DNA of 64,000 nucleotides from Chryseobacterium cucumeris (GCF_001593385.1 NZ_LUVZ01000001.1:310001-374000), one strand, 5' to 3'; shown: positions 31,623-42,099, counted from the first letter of the stretch. Notes: generated from the sequence alone by a model not told the origin. Numbers and translations: made by a program.

Positions 31623-33656
31623 TTAATTGTGATGGCCCATGTTCAGTTTAATCTTTTTCAGATCTTCCAGTTCATGAACAGGACGTTCTGTGTCGTAAGG
31701 AATCGGCTTTTTGGAAAAAGTCTGGAAATACAGCAGGCAGGCATCTTTCCACCATACCGCATCCTTAGATTGAATTTTAAGCTTTGACTGAACATCAGCA
31801 AATCTCTGTTTATCAATATAAGGTTCCATTCTATCCCAGGTTTTCTGATAATCCCTTACCTTCTTCACCCCGGAATCATAGGTATAGCACAGCTCATCCC
31901 ACAAAGATTTTCCATCTTTCATTGTATAATCCCACGGAACATGATGAAACCACAGGATAAGATTTTCCGGGCAGGTTGAGATATTCCCGTATCTTTCATT
32001 CAGTGGTGTAAAATACTGTGAAACCGCATTACTTCCTGTTTTTGTTCTGTCAAAACCTAACCCTTTAGCATCAGCCTGATGGTAATAGACAGGGGACCAG
32101 TCCGGTCTTCCGCCTTTATAATCTCCCCACGGTTCAGGGCCGTAGTGATGGCCTCCTGCAAAGATATGGTGTAATCCTAACGGCATCATATAATCCACAG
32201 CAGTTTCTCTGGAAGAAAGCATCATTTCTTTTACCGGATTCAGAAAGTTCTGATCGTCTGTGAATGTCATTTTAATCCATTCCTCTGCAATCTGCTGTGA
32301 GGTCAGCTGATGATTCCATGCCAATCTCCCGAATGCATACCAGTTGGCCTGTGCAAAATGATGTCCGGTCCAGTTGGTATCTTCCCCTATATTGGCAACG
32401 GCTGAAATGGCTGTCAATTTTGCAGGTCTTAATGTGCCGTCTGTAATTTTTGCAATCGTGGATCCCTGTCCGTCAGAATAAGTATCGCTGTCCAATGTTT
32501 CCTTGAATAATGGAGCCAGGAAAACGAGATGGTTTGAAAAGCCCAGATATTCCTGGGTAATCTGAAATTCTACCATTTCAGAAGTTTTTCTTAAAGCTCC
32601 AAAAAGTGGATTAAATGCTTCACGGGGCTGAAAATCAACAGGTCCGTTTTTGATCTGAATAATCACATTATCCCTGAATTTACCGTCCAGAGGTACAAAT
32701 TCCAGATAAGCCTGTTTGGCTCTGTCGTCTTTGCTCGGACTGTATACAAAGGCTCTCCACATGACGATTCCGTTGTAAGGTTTTAAGGCATCAGCCAACA
32801 TATTGGCTCCGTCTGCATGGGTTCTTCCGTAATCCTGAGGGCCAGGCTGGCCTTCGGAATTGGCTTTCACCAAAAATCCACCGAAATCAGGAATCAACTT
32901 GTAAATTTCAGCTGCTTTATCTTTCCACCATTTCTGTACGTCTTTATTCAATGGATCTGAGTTCTGTAATCCGCCCAGCACTTTAGGTGAAGAAAAATTG
33001 ACGGAAAGATATACCCTGATGCCATAAGGCCTGAAAATATCAGCCAGAACCCTTACTTTTTTAAGATAATCTTCCCTAAGCATATTGGGCGATGCATTCA
33101 CATTATTCAAAACAACGGAATTGATTCCTACGGAAGCATTTGCTCTTGCATATTCTTCGTAGCGCGGAGAAATTTTACCCGGTAAATCTTCCCATTTCCA
33201 AAGTGATCTTCCGGCGTATCCTCTTTCAATGCTTCCGTCCAGATTATCCCAATGATTCAGAATCCTTACATCATATGAAGGTTTTTCAATCGTATTTAAA
33301 TGGGACAGATCGGCTTTTGTCTGCTGCAATCGTAAGATATGATAGACTCCATACAACAGTCCTATTTCTTTACCCGCAGAAATAACAATTTTTTCAGGCG
33401 TGGAAACAATCCTGTAACCGTCTTTCAGGTTTTTCTCTTTGTTTTCGGTACGAAGTTCCACCGTCTGTCCCTGCCAGTGGCTGCCCAGCTCTTTTCTGGC
33501 AATATTCAGGGTTGGACTGCTGCCTTTGGAAATAATTTTATCTGCCGATATTCCGTTTTTTGCAGGAAACCGAAGCCATAGCTGACTTCCGTCCTCCGCG
33601 AAAACCAGCAAAGGAAATATCAGCAAAAATAGAATGTTGAATCTCAGATATCGCAT
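31623..33656 (-). CDS. Alpha-glucuronidase, GH67
   Basis: A 677-residue enzyme that removes (4-O-methyl)glucuronic acid from the non-reducing end of xylo-oligosaccharides. The signal peptide MRYLRFNILFLLIFPLLVFA places it in the periplasm. The N-terminal domain (25-150) is followed by a TIM barrel: SYDVRILNHWDNLDGSIERGYAGRS, GGFLVKANSEGQPGPQDYGR and VMWRAFVY are GH67 signatures, and WTGHHFAQANWYAFGRLAWNH is near residue 420. Length matches the family. Last gene of the minus-strand operon that starts at GH127; 27 bp from GH43. Confidence 0.96.
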   Translation of the reverse strand: MRYLRFNILFLLIFPLLVFAEDGSQLWLRFPAKNGISADKIISKGSSPTLNIARKELGSHWQGQTVELRTENKEKNLKDGYRIVSTPEKIVISAGKEIGLLYGVYHILRLQQTKADLSHLNTIEKPSYDVRILNHWDNLDGSIERGYAGRSLWKWEDLPGKISPRYEEYARANASVGINSVVLNNVNASPNMLREDYLKKVRVLADIFRPYGIRVYLSVNFSSPKVLGGLQNSDPLNKDVQKWWKDKAAEIYKLIPDFGGFLVKANSEGQPGPQDYGRTHADGANMLADALKPYNGIVMWRAFVYSPSKDDRAKQAYLEFVPLDGKFRDNVIIQIKNGPVDFQPREAFNPLFGALRKTSEMVEFQITQEYLGFSNHLVFLAPLFKETLDSDTYSDGQGSTIAKITDGTLRPAKLTAISAVANIGEDTNWTGHHFAQANWYAFGRLAWNHQLTSQQIAEEWIKMTFTDDQNFLNPVKEMMLSSRETAVDYMMPLGLHHIFAGGHHYGPEPWGDYKGGRPDWSPVYYHQADAKGLGFDRTKTGSNAVSQYFTPLNERYGNISTCPENLILWFHHVPWDYTMKDGKSLWDELCYTYDSGVKKVRDYQKTWDRMEPYIDKQRFADVQSKLKIQSKDAVWWKDACLLYFQTFSKKPIPYDTERPVHELEDLKKIKLNMGHHN

Positions 33657-33683
33657 TGAAAAATTTTAAGTTATTAAAGATGA

Positions 33684-34658
33684 CTATGACTGGTCATCAA
33701 GACCTTCAATCGTTTTGATTTTACCTTCGTGATCGTATTCCAGTTCAATCACTTTCATACTCCTCAGCCATGTTTTACCACCACTCGGAACAGAATCATG
33801 GAAAAACAGATACCATTTCCCTTTGAATTCCACAATACTATGATGAGTGGTCCATCCAACCACCGGAGTAAGAATTTCACCCTGAAACGTAAACGGACCA
33901 TAAGGATTATCCCCGGTCGCATAGCAAATCAGGTGGGTGTCTCCTGTAGAATAAGAAAAATAATATTTGCCATTGTACTGATGCATCCATGACGCTTCAA
34001 AAAAGCGGTGCTTATCACCATGAAGCAATGGTTTTCCGTTTTCATCGATGATGACAACGTCTTTAGGAGCTTCCGCAAATTGAAGCATATCATCGCTCAG
34101 CAGTGCCACTTTTGAATGGATTGCGGGTTCATTATTTTCTGGAATTATAGCAGATTCAAGTGCTTTATTATCTCTGTATCGCTGCAATTGTCCACCCCAG
34201 ATCCCTCCAAAATACATATAATATTTTCCTTTATCTTCAAAAATGCAGGGATCGATGCTGTAACTTCCCATCATCGGATGTTTTTCAGGAATGAAAGGTC
34301 CGTAAGGTTTATCACTCACTGCAACACCGATTCTGAAGATATCATTTTGGTCTTTCAGGGGAAAGTACATATAATACTTCCCGTCTTTGAAGGCAACATC
34401 ACAATCCCAAAGCTGTCTTCCCGCCCATGGAATATCTTTTACCGAAAGCACCACGCCATGATCTTTAATTTCTCCGCTGTCCACATCATCCATTGAGAAA
34501 ACATGGTAATCATTCATATCGAAGTGATCTCCGTTATCGTTTTCTTCAATTCCGCTTTCGCGGTCGTGGGAAGGATAGATATAGATTTTATCTTCAAAAA
34601 CATGAACGGAAGGATCTGCCATATAATCTTCCGGAAATAAATATTTTGATTTTTTCAT
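33684..34658 (-). CDS. Glycoside hydrolase GH43, beta-xylosidase/arabinofuranosidase
   Basis: A 324-residue five-bladed beta-propeller enzyme without signal peptide, so cytoplasmic. The catalytic base Asp is in YMADPSVHVF near residue 15, the pKa-tuning Asp in YSIDPCIFED near 130, and the acid Glu in HRFFEASWMHQ near 190. It would split xylose or arabinose from xylo- or arabino-oligosaccharides that enter through the GPH carrier encoded 1.1 kb upstream. Subfamily and exact sugar cannot be settled from the sequence alone. 21 bp from GH10. Confidence 0.93.
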   Translation of the reverse strand: MKKSKYLFPEDYMADPSVHVFEDKIYIYPSHDRESGIEENDNGDHFDMNDYHVFSMDDVDSGEIKDHGVVLSVKDIPWAGRQLWDCDVAFKDGKYYMYFPLKDQNDIFRIGVAVSDKPYGPFIPEKHPMMGSYSIDPCIFEDKGKYYMYFGGIWGGQLQRYRDNKALESAIIPENNEPAIHSKVALLSDDMLQFAEAPKDVVIIDENGKPLLHGDKHRFFEASWMHQYNGKYYFSYSTGDTHLICYATGDNPYGPFTFQGEILTPVVGWTTHHSIVEFKGKWYLFFHDSVPSGGKTWLRSMKVIELEYDHEGKIKTIEGLDDQS

Positions 34659-34679
34659 TAAGTAAAAATTCTATTGATT

Positions 34680-35789
34680 TTAATTTTTCTCTGCCAGTTT
34701 TATTATTTTTTGTACCACAGGTTTCTCCTGGTCTTTTCTGTCAAATAGTAACGGGTAATCTGTTCTTCCTTTTACCGGGAAATCGTTTTTCCAGGATTGT
34801 TTGTCGGTTACTCCCCATAAAGTTACCCTTCTTATTTTATCTTTATGTTGTAAGAACAAGCCAAAGAAATCAAGATAACGTTTTTCCCACTTCATTTCTA
34901 CTTCCTTGGGAAGTCCTTTGGTGTAAGGATTCATTTCTTTCTGGTAGGCAACGGTATCTGAAATATTGGCAGAACTGCCCCATGGAGAAGGCAGCGCACT
35001 AATTTCCAGCTCCGTAATATTGACTTTAACTCCGGCATTGGAATAGGCCAGAATTGCTTTTCCATATTCATCGATAGAAGGGTTATCCATTCCGACATGG
35101 GCCTGCATTCCTACTCCATCAATACGGATTCCTCTTGATTTAAGTTTCTCAACCATTGCAATGACTGTTTTTACCTTTTCAGGATACCATTCATTATAAT
35201 CGTTGTAATATAATTCTGCATTGGGATCAGCTTCCTGTGCATAATGAAATGCCAAAGGAATAAAATCTTCACCCAGAATTTCGTAAAACTTACTTTTCCT
35301 GTAGGTTCCGTCTTCAAGAATGGCTTCATTCACCACATCCCATCCTTTTACTTTCCCTTTGTAACGGGAAACTACCGTTGTTATGTGGTTTTTCATGCGT
35401 TTTTTCAACACTTCCGGAGAAACATCTTTTCCATTTTTATCTGAAAAAAACCATTTTGGAAGCTGTGAATGCCAGATTAACGTATGTCCGATGATGAACA
35501 TATTGTTTTTCATCCCGAAATCAACAAATTTATCGGCGTCATCAAAGAAGAACTTTCCTTCCTGAGGCTGCAGGAACATAGATTTCATACAGTTTTCGGC
35601 AACAACAGAACTGAATTGTTTTTTGATAATCGCCGCTGCTTTCTGATCTGTCCCGTCAATCTGGGGAAGGCTCATGGCAGTTCCGATATAAAATTTATCC
35701 TGAAATGCTTTTTTTAAAGTACCGTCAGACTTCTGCGCCGACAGCCCGGAAGCGGTAAGAGCCGCCAAACCAATTAAAATACGTTTCAT
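34680..35789 (-). CDS. Endo-1,4-beta-xylanase, GH10
   Basis: A 369-residue secreted xylanase. Signal peptide MKRILIGLAALTASGLSA, then a TIM barrel. The acid/base Glu is in WDVVNEAIL (~152) and the nucleophile Glu in NITELEISA (~260); HTLIWHSQLPKWFF is the usual substrate-side motif. Cleaves the xylan backbone or large xylo-oligosaccharides, probably in the periplasm as no sorting domain is present. Start ATG 35789; a longer frame to 35885 overlaps the transporter gene. It starts 10 bp after the GPH stop. Confidence 0.96.
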   Translation of the reverse strand: MKRILIGLAALTASGLSAQKSDGTLKKAFQDKFYIGTAMSLPQIDGTDQKAAAIIKKQFSSVVAENCMKSMFLQPQEGKFFFDDADKFVDFGMKNNMFIIGHTLIWHSQLPKWFFSDKNGKDVSPEVLKKRMKNHITTVVSRYKGKVKGWDVVNEAILEDGTYRKSKFYEILGEDFIPLAFHYAQEADPNAELYYNDYNEWYPEKVKTVIAMVEKLKSRGIRIDGVGMQAHVGMDNPSIDEYGKAILAYSNAGVKVNITELEISALPSPWGSSANISDTVAYQKEMNPYTKGLPKEVEMKWEKRYLDFFGLFLQHKDKIRRVTLWGVTDKQSWKNDFPVKGRTDYPLLFDRKDQEKPVVQKIIKLAEKN

Positions 35790-35799
35790 AGTAATTTTT

Positions 35800-37245
35800 T
35801 TATTTTCTTCTTTCAGCCAGATCTTTTTCAATCTGAACTTCCATTTTTTTATTGATTTTGTAAAATAAAAGCAGTCCGCAGGCAATGAAAAACGGTATGG
35901 ACGGGAAAATACTCACAAGCATCTTCGCTCCTGCTGCCACTGTCTCAGGCTGAATAACCTGTTCGCTCCCGTGTACTGAAATGTATCCGTATTTTCCAAT
36001 GATCAAAGCTACCAGAGAGCTTCCGATGCTTAGACCTACTTTCAATCCTACCATCATGGCAGAAAAGATAATAGCGGTTGCCCTGCGGTTGTTTTTCCAT
36101 TCCGAATAATCTGCCACATCAGCAATCATTGCCCACAAAAGCGGTGTGCTGATTCCATAAAAGAATCCGTGTAAAATCTGTGACAGGAACATCATTCCCA
36201 CTGCTTTCGGAGGATAAAATATAAAAGCGAGGATGAATAATGTAGATATGAATAATGAAGCAATAAAAGTATCTCTTTTTCCAAATCGGTCTGCCAGTTT
36301 TTTAGAAAAAGTAATGCCTACAATCATCATGACAATTCCTCCTGCATTAAATAATCCGAACCCAGCAGATTTCGGATCTTCCCCAAAGAAATTCATCCCT
36401 GCCGAATTAAAAAATGCTGTAATTGGCGAAATAAAGCTCTTCAATGCATTTTCATCCACATAGTTGTTAAAATAATAGACATAAGATCCTCCTTTCATGG
36501 CCAATGTGATAAATATAAATGCAGTCACGGTAAGCATAATAATCCATGGCCTGTTCTGGAACAAATCTTTTAAATCCTCTTTCAGGCTCGATTTCTGCTC
36601 TGGCTTGGGAATGATTCTCTCTTTGGTGGTAAAAAAGGTAATCAGTAACATGACGGATCCGATCACAGCTAGCCATGTCATAACGGTTTCAATTCCCTGT
36701 GCTTTGTCTCCATGTCCTACGTATAAAATTATAGGCAGCATAAATACCTGTACAAAGAACTGGGCAAACATCACCGCTACAAAACGGTACGAAGAAATAC
36801 TGTTTCTTTCTCCCATATCTCCCGTGATAACACCGCTCAGAGCAGCATATGGTAAGTTATTGGATGCATACAATAATAGTAATAATGAATAGGTAACCGC
36901 AGCATAGATCATTTTACCCTGATAGGAAAAGTGAGGTGTACTGAAGGCTAACAGAGCTGCAATACCGAGCGGTACAGCGGTAAATAAAATCCATGGACGG
37001 AATTTCCCCCATCGTGAGCTTGTACGGTCTGCCAGCGCTCCGATAAGCGGGTTAAAACCAAATCCGGCAATTAAACCTACCGTAAGGGTGATCACAGAAG
37101 CATCTTCTGCCTTGAGTCCATAAATATCTGTATAAAAATAAGTCAGATAGGTTACTAAGGTCTGAAAAACAAGGTTGGCTGCCAGATCTCCCAGGCTATA
37201 CCCTACTTTTTCTATTACCGATATCTTTTGCGGTTGATTATCCAT
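35800..37245 (-). CDS. Glycoside-pentoside-hexuronide (GPH) family cation symporter
   Basis: A 481-residue inner-membrane transporter with about 12 membrane segments. Start EKVGYSLGDLAANLVFQTLVTYLTYFYTDIYGL and the loop ADRTSSRWGKFRPWILF are signatures of the MelB/XynP/UidP group. Being flanked by GH10, GH43 and GH67, it most likely imports xylo-oligosaccharides or aldouronic acids with sodium or protons for cytoplasmic GH43. 28 bp from the esterase gene upstream, 10 bp before GH10. Confidence 0.94.
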   Translation of the reverse strand: MDNQPQKISVIEKVGYSLGDLAANLVFQTLVTYLTYFYTDIYGLKAEDASVITLTVGLIAGFGFNPLIGALADRTSSRWGKFRPWILFTAVPLGIAALLAFSTPHFSYQGKMIYAAVTYSLLLLLYASNNLPYAALSGVITGDMGERNSISSYRFVAVMFAQFFVQVFMLPIILYVGHGDKAQGIETVMTWLAVIGSVMLLITFFTTKERIIPKPEQKSSLKEDLKDLFQNRPWIIMLTVTAFIFITLAMKGGSYVYYFNNYVDENALKSFISPITAFFNSAGMNFFGEDPKSAGFGLFNAGGIVMMIVGITFSKKLADRFGKRDTFIASLFISTLFILAFIFYPPKAVGMMFLSQILHGFFYGISTPLLWAMIADVADYSEWKNNRRATAIIFSAMMVGLKVGLSIGSSLVALIIGKYGYISVHGSEQVIQPETVAAGAKMLVSIFPSIPFFIACGLLLFYKINKKMEVQIEKDLAERRK

Positions 37246-37273
37246 TGATTTTGATGAGATTTTCTATGTTAAA

Positions 37274-39175
37274 TTAATTTTTTTCTGTTGTAAAAGGTGA
37301 AGCAGGCAGCCCGCTTGTGTTTTTAAGATTCCCATCAGGGTTATCTGCCCAGTCATAGCGTACATTGACAGGATTGGTGACCTGATCATTCCAGACAATG
37401 ACTTTATTACCTTTTGCTTCTGCTTTTGCCCATTGATAACGGCCGTCTTTCTGCTGTATGGCAAAACCTTTAAGGCTTCCCTGTATCAGATCATCTGTAC
37501 CGGGTTTAAAGGATAAAATAATGGTATTGCCTTCTGTTTTCATTGACTGATAAACGGGTCCGTCAGCTATGATTTTTTTACCTTCGATTTTCAGCGCCTG
37601 TAAAGCCAGCCTATCCCCCACTGATTTTTTATTGAGCGGATGAATATCGTTCCATTCTCCCACATCAATAGTTACTGCAAGACCTGTATGAGGAACATTG
37701 AGAGAGACCTGTCTCTGCTGTTCTCTCAGCTCAGCCCAGTTGCTTTCAATCGGTTCATCTTTTTTCTCCATGAAATTGGCCAGCTGCACAATGAAGAACG
37801 GCAGATCAGTCTTGTTCCATTTTGAACGCCAATCTAAAATCATTGTTGAAAGCAAATCTCCGTATTCTTTTGGTTTCCCGGTATTACTTTCACCCTGATA
37901 CCAGATAAATCCTTTGATTTTATAATTGATCAGCGGATTAATCATGGCATTGTAAAGACCTACCGGTTTCCAGCGGATAAATGTCTGTCCGGGAGCCATT
38001 TTTTCCATTTTTGTACCTATCTTATATTTCCACTCGCCTTTAAGGTCTGTTTTTTGACCGTCGATTTCCAGATAATATGGCTTATCAGCGATAAACTGTC
38101 CTTTTCCGCTGCCATTAATAACTCTAACCGTAATGATATTCTTTCCTTCTTTTAAAACACCTTTCGGAATGTCATACCAGCGTGGCGGATATTCATAGGT
38201 TACATTGCCTACTTTGATTCCGTTGATGTAAGTAATATCGGCATCTTTTATCCTTCCCAGATTGAGAAATGCCGTTTTCTGATCCACTCCTTTTGGCAGG
38301 ATAATTTCTTTACGGAACCATACCGAACCGTCAAATGAACCTTCCTGATCTTCCCACGATCCCGGAACCATCATGTTTTTCCATCCGGAATCATTAGCGT
38401 TATCTTTTTCCCAGTGCTGATTGAACCCAATATCACTCTGATCCAGCTCTGCATACCATGCTTTGCTTAATAATATTTCCTGGGATTCTGTAGATTGTAT
38501 CAAGTCATCATTTTTCCATTTTTCTGCTTCAGCGAGATATTCCGGATATTTTTTCAGTGATTTTTCATCCATCCAGGCCTGAACCGGAGAGCCTCCCAGA
38601 CTGGTATGAATGATTCCTACAGGAACTTTGTTTTTGTCATTCAGTTCTTTCGCAAAAAAATAAGCAACTCCCGAAAAATCAAGAATAGTCTGAGGATTGG
38701 TACTTTCCCATTTCCCGCCTTCAAGATCATTTTGCGGAGCTTTAAAATTATATTTCTGCGGAACAGTGAAGAATCTTATATTCTGATTATTGGCGTTTTT
38801 AATTTCATTTTCATACAAAGGGGTCAGCCTGCGCATCGGAAGTTCCATATTGGATTGTCCTGAGGCTACCCATACATCACCAATGAGAATATCTTTAAGG
38901 GTGATCTCATTAATCATCATGGTATATGGACCTCCGGCATTAAGCTTTGGAAGCATAAGAGACCAGTTTCCCCTTTGGTCTGCTGTGGCATTATAGGTTT
39001 TATTGATAAACTTAATTGTAATTTTTTCTCCTGCATCGGCATATCCCCAGATTTTAAGATCCTGATTTCTCTGAAGGATCATTCCGTCTGAAACCAATGC
39101 CGGAAGCCTTACCTTTGCATGAAAACTGCAAATAGCTGCAAGAAAAAATAATAAATATAGAGTTCTGTTCTTCAT
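37274..39175 (-). CDS. Sialate O-acetylesterase-type SGNH esterase (acetylxylan esterase candidate)
   Basis: A 633-residue periplasmic esterase. After the signal peptide comes SDGMILQRNQDLKIWGYADAGE and then the SGNH motifs: block I WVASGQSNMELP (~107), block III-type WYQGESNTG (~400) and the His of WNDIHPLNKKSVGDRLA (~530). Between these lies a galactose-binding-like jelly-roll insertion (~250-370, SWEDQEGSFDGSVWFRKE). Despite the family name, proteins of this group next to xylanases are usually acetylxylan esterases. Substrate is inferred from context. 32 bp downstream of GH127 and 28 bp before the GPH gene. Confidence 0.9.
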   Translation of the reverse strand: MKNRTLYLLFFLAAICSFHAKVRLPALVSDGMILQRNQDLKIWGYADAGEKITIKFINKTYNATADQRGNWSLMLPKLNAGGPYTMMINEITLKDILIGDVWVASGQSNMELPMRRLTPLYENEIKNANNQNIRFFTVPQKYNFKAPQNDLEGGKWESTNPQTILDFSGVAYFFAKELNDKNKVPVGIIHTSLGGSPVQAWMDEKSLKKYPEYLAEAEKWKNDDLIQSTESQEILLSKAWYAELDQSDIGFNQHWEKDNANDSGWKNMMVPGSWEDQEGSFDGSVWFRKEIILPKGVDQKTAFLNLGRIKDADITYINGIKVGNVTYEYPPRWYDIPKGVLKEGKNIITVRVINGSGKGQFIADKPYYLEIDGQKTDLKGEWKYKIGTKMEKMAPGQTFIRWKPVGLYNAMINPLINYKIKGFIWYQGESNTGKPKEYGDLLSTMILDWRSKWNKTDLPFFIVQLANFMEKKDEPIESNWAELREQQRQVSLNVPHTGLAVTIDVGEWNDIHPLNKKSVGDRLALQALKIEGKKIIADGPVYQSMKTEGNTIILSFKPGTDDLIQGSLKGFAIQQKDGRYQWAKAEAKGNKVIVWNDQVTNPVNVRYDWADNPDGNLKNTSGLPASPFTTEKN

Positions 39176-39207
39176 GGAAAAAATCTGTTTTTAATGTTGG
39201 TTCAGCT

Positions 39208-41583
39208 TTATTTCTTTTCGTAATTTTCTGTCAGTAACCGGACTTCAATGACTTTAGCGGTCATGAGTTTTTCATCTGCAAGGAATTTTACACTAAGATT
39301 TTCTTTATTCTTTTCTGAATCCGGAATCGGAACAATCAGATATTGAGGTAAACTTCCTGACTTTCCTTCCAGATTTTGAGTCATGATTTTTTTACCGTTG
39401 ATCTCAATATTCAGCGTACGGCTGGTATTCGCATCAAAGTACAGCAGGTAAAGGTATGAAGCATTTTTTCCGGTATTTTTCATCCGATAACTGAACCAGC
39501 CTTTGGCATCACGGAAATGGCGGTCTTCCATATATCCTGTACCAGAGTCTTTGCTTTCTATAAAATGATCTGATTCTGGCTGCTGTTCGCCCAGCTGGAT
39601 CTTATCTGCGGTGATCATATCCAGCTTTCTGGTTTCTGCTTCTTCTTTTGCTCTTTGCTTCAGTATATTTTCTATTCCATTTTTGTCAGCCTGAGGCCAG
39701 TACAAAATATATCTTTCTGCCTGAATACTGTAAAACGGTACAAGTTTTAAACCTTTCCCGAATTTTTCAAACGGATAAAGACCTGTAACGGTAAAGTTGA
39801 GCGGTTTATTGTTCGAAGGCGCAACATGACTGACAACTTCTGAAGAATTTCCAAGGATAACGGGAATTTCGTTTAAAGGGATCTGCGGACCATGAGCAAT
39901 ATGGCCGCCTCTGCTATCGTCCGCAAGAAGTCCCTGTTGGTTTTCGGTACCGTATTTTGCGGCAAGCACTACAGGACCGTATTTAAATGCATAATAACTG
40001 GAGCGGTCAGGAAGTTGTTCTGCGGAAAGATGCATCGGCAGGGTCATTTTCACAACATCACCTTTTTTCCATTTTTTAGTCAGGGTAAAATAGCCGTCAG
40101 AACCACGCTGTGCTTTTTCCTGTTTTCCGTTGATCAGAATTTTTACTTCTGAAGGTGTCGTCCATTCCGGGCATCTAAGTTTTACATGAAATTCTGATTT
40201 TCCTGCAGCATCGAAAATCAATGTTGTTTCGGGAACTTCCGGAAAGTTATTGACCTGGCGGAGCACTACTTTTTGCTCTTTCCATGTCAATGTTGAAGGG
40301 ATAAACAGGTTTACATATAAATCCTTATCCGACCGGGCATAAATCATTTCCCCATATTTGGCATGGTTTTCCATTCCGGATCCCACACAGCACCAGAAGC
40401 TGGTCTGAGGCTGCGAATACACCCGGTAATGTCCGGGACGCATTGGCGTAAAGTAAACAAAGCCTCCTTTGTCATGATTTTCTGTGGAAAGGATATGATT
40501 GTATAGTGCTTTTTCGTAATAATCGATATAGTAAGATTCAGGCAACGTTGCATAAAGCTCTTTGGTCAGCTTCAGCATATTATAGGTATTGCAGGTTTCC
40601 GGACCTTCAATATTTTTTATCATACTGCTGAAATCATTGACAGGGTTAAAATGCTCACTGACACTGTTACCTCCAATAACTGAAGATCTTTTCTCTGTAA
40701 CGTTATGCCAGAAAAAATCAGCGGCATTACTCCAGGACGTATTATTCTCAAGATCGGCAATACGTTTATAGCCGATTACTTTTGGAATCTGTGTATTGGC
40801 ATGCAGTCCTGTAAGTTTATCTTCTCCTGATAAAAGCGGTGTAAGAATAGCCTGATGGGAAAAACGGTGAGCCAGTTTGAGATATTTCCGGTCATGAGTG
40901 ATCTCGTAAACATCTGCAAAAACTTCGTTGAGCCCTCCATGTTCACTACGCAGCATATCCTGTATCTGCTCATCAGAAAGGTCTGAAACTTCATTTGCCA
41001 TCCAATCTGTAAGCTTTATAAGCATTGCCTTTGCTTTTTCATTTCTGGCATACCAATACGCATCTCGCAGTCCTGAGTACAGTTTGTGAATATTATATAA
41101 AGGTACCCACCTGTCGTTCAAACCGAAGCCTGAAGCGCGAATATTTCCCTGTTTTATTTCTTTCCATATCTTTTTCCCGTCGGGAATCCCTGAAATGTAT
41201 CCGTCCGGAGAGGCTTTCTGGCAACGTTCCAGCTCACTGATCATATAATCAATTCTCTGTTGTATTGCGGTATCTCCTGTAGAAGCATACATCAGGGATA
41301 ATGCGGAAATATAATGTCCTCCTATGTGACCATCCAATCCTGTATTTTCCCAATTAGGATAATTATCTGCCTTGGGGTTCAGCCCGGCTTCTTTAAGATA
41401 AGGAGCCAGCAGCCTGTCAGATTCCATTGCCATGAGATATTGACGGTCTGCCATCATAGCTTTATTGAAAACACTCTCTGATAACTTTACAGTTTCTAAA
41501 GGGAAATAATGAATTTTCTTATTCATCTGCGCTGAGGCAAATGAAGCAAAACACAATAAAATAACCGAAAGTTTTGGGGTCAT
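39208..41583 (-). CDS. GH127 beta-L-arabinofuranosidase-type glycoside hydrolase
   Basis: A 791-residue secreted enzyme, signal MTPKLSVILLCFASFASAQ. The (alpha/alpha)6 barrel has DGHIGGHYISALSLMYA, SEHGGLNEVFADVYEIT, FHANTQIPKVIGY-type (LHANTQIPKVIG) and, near residue 400, FWCCVGSGMENHAKYG, where the second Cys corresponds to the Zn-ligand/nucleophile Cys in the family and the preceding Glu to the acid. Family members cut beta-L-arabinofuranosyl linkages; others act on related arabinosides. C-terminal extra domains from ~560. First gene of an operon with esterase, GPH, GH10, GH43, GH67; a palindromic operator lies 5 bp upstream. Confidence 0.92.
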   Translation of the reverse strand: MTPKLSVILLCFASFASAQMNKKIHYFPLETVKLSESVFNKAMMADRQYLMAMESDRLLAPYLKEAGLNPKADNYPNWENTGLDGHIGGHYISALSLMYASTGDTAIQQRIDYMISELERCQKASPDGYISGIPDGKKIWKEIKQGNIRASGFGLNDRWVPLYNIHKLYSGLRDAYWYARNEKAKAMLIKLTDWMANEVSDLSDEQIQDMLRSEHGGLNEVFADVYEITHDRKYLKLAHRFSHQAILTPLLSGEDKLTGLHANTQIPKVIGYKRIADLENNTSWSNAADFFWHNVTEKRSSVIGGNSVSEHFNPVNDFSSMIKNIEGPETCNTYNMLKLTKELYATLPESYYIDYYEKALYNHILSTENHDKGGFVYFTPMRPGHYRVYSQPQTSFWCCVGSGMENHAKYGEMIYARSDKDLYVNLFIPSTLTWKEQKVVLRQVNNFPEVPETTLIFDAAGKSEFHVKLRCPEWTTPSEVKILINGKQEKAQRGSDGYFTLTKKWKKGDVVKMTLPMHLSAEQLPDRSSYYAFKYGPVVLAAKYGTENQQGLLADDSRGGHIAHGPQIPLNEIPVILGNSSEVVSHVAPSNNKPLNFTVTGLYPFEKFGKGLKLVPFYSIQAERYILYWPQADKNGIENILKQRAKEEAETRKLDMITADKIQLGEQQPESDHFIESKDSGTGYMEDRHFRDAKGWFSYRMKNTGKNASYLYLLYFDANTSRTLNIEINGKKIMTQNLEGKSGSLPQYLIVPIPDSEKNKENLSVKFLADEKLMTAKVIEVRLLTENYEKK

Positions 41584-41587
41584 GGAT

Positions 41588-41606
41588 AAATGTTAATTCA
41601 ACATTT
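41588..41606. promoter_or_regulatory. Candidate AraR operator before GH127
   Basis: AAATGTTAATTCAACATTT: exact half-sites AAATGT and ACATTT with a 7-bp centre, the most symmetrical of the four copies. It ends 5 bp before the GH127 start codon, so bound protein would sit over the leader. Confidence 0.7.
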
Positions 41607-42030
41607 CTAAAATAATAGAAAGAATCTATATACGAAACATATCCGGAGTCTGAATCCATTATTTTTTCATTTAAAACTTCCGGTAAAGCCCTAAAAATAA
41701 CAGAAAACACATTACCTTATCATAAAAAATAAGATAATCAGATCACAAAAAAAACAAAGCGCTGAAGTTATGCGATTCCCTATAAAAATGACTTCAGGAT
41801 ATGTTTTGGCAGAAATTTCAACAATATAGCAAATACCTTATCGTATTTTTAACGTTAAGTCCTGTTTATTAATTATTATCAACATCAATTTATATTTTAA
41901 CACAATTTTAACATTCAATTCATGTATGATTAACCTCATTTCAGTGATAATTTTAAGTTTTGCTGACTGATCAGGCTCCCAAAATATGCTTTAAGAATAA
42001 TTTTAATGAAATAAATCATCCGGATTAAAA

Positions 42031-42083
42031 AAGTGTATGAATCACATTTATATAATATCATATCCATAAAAGATTTACCTTTG
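42031..42083 (+). promoter_or_regulatory. Candidate AraR operator and promoter of the Nudix regulator gene
   Basis: Operator AAGTGTATGAATCACATTT (42031-42049), then 26 bp and the -7 element TACCTTTG (42076-42083); ATG at 42100. No TTG at -33. The operator-to-minus-7 distance is 26 bp against 16 bp at araB and GH3, a difference of one DNA turn. Suggests autoregulation. Confidence 0.68.
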
Positions 42084-42099
42084 TAGTAAAATATAAAAG

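Larger units (their letters stand above)
41584..42099. other. Divergent regulatory region between GH127 operon and Nudix regulator
   Basis: 516 bp, AT-rich, no ORF. Contains two 19-bp palindromes of the AArTGT-N7-ACAyTT type (41588-41606 next to GH127 and 42031-42049 before the Nudix gene) and a -7 element TACCTTTG at 42076-42083. The middle holds only AT-rich sequence without further motif. Confidence 0.65.
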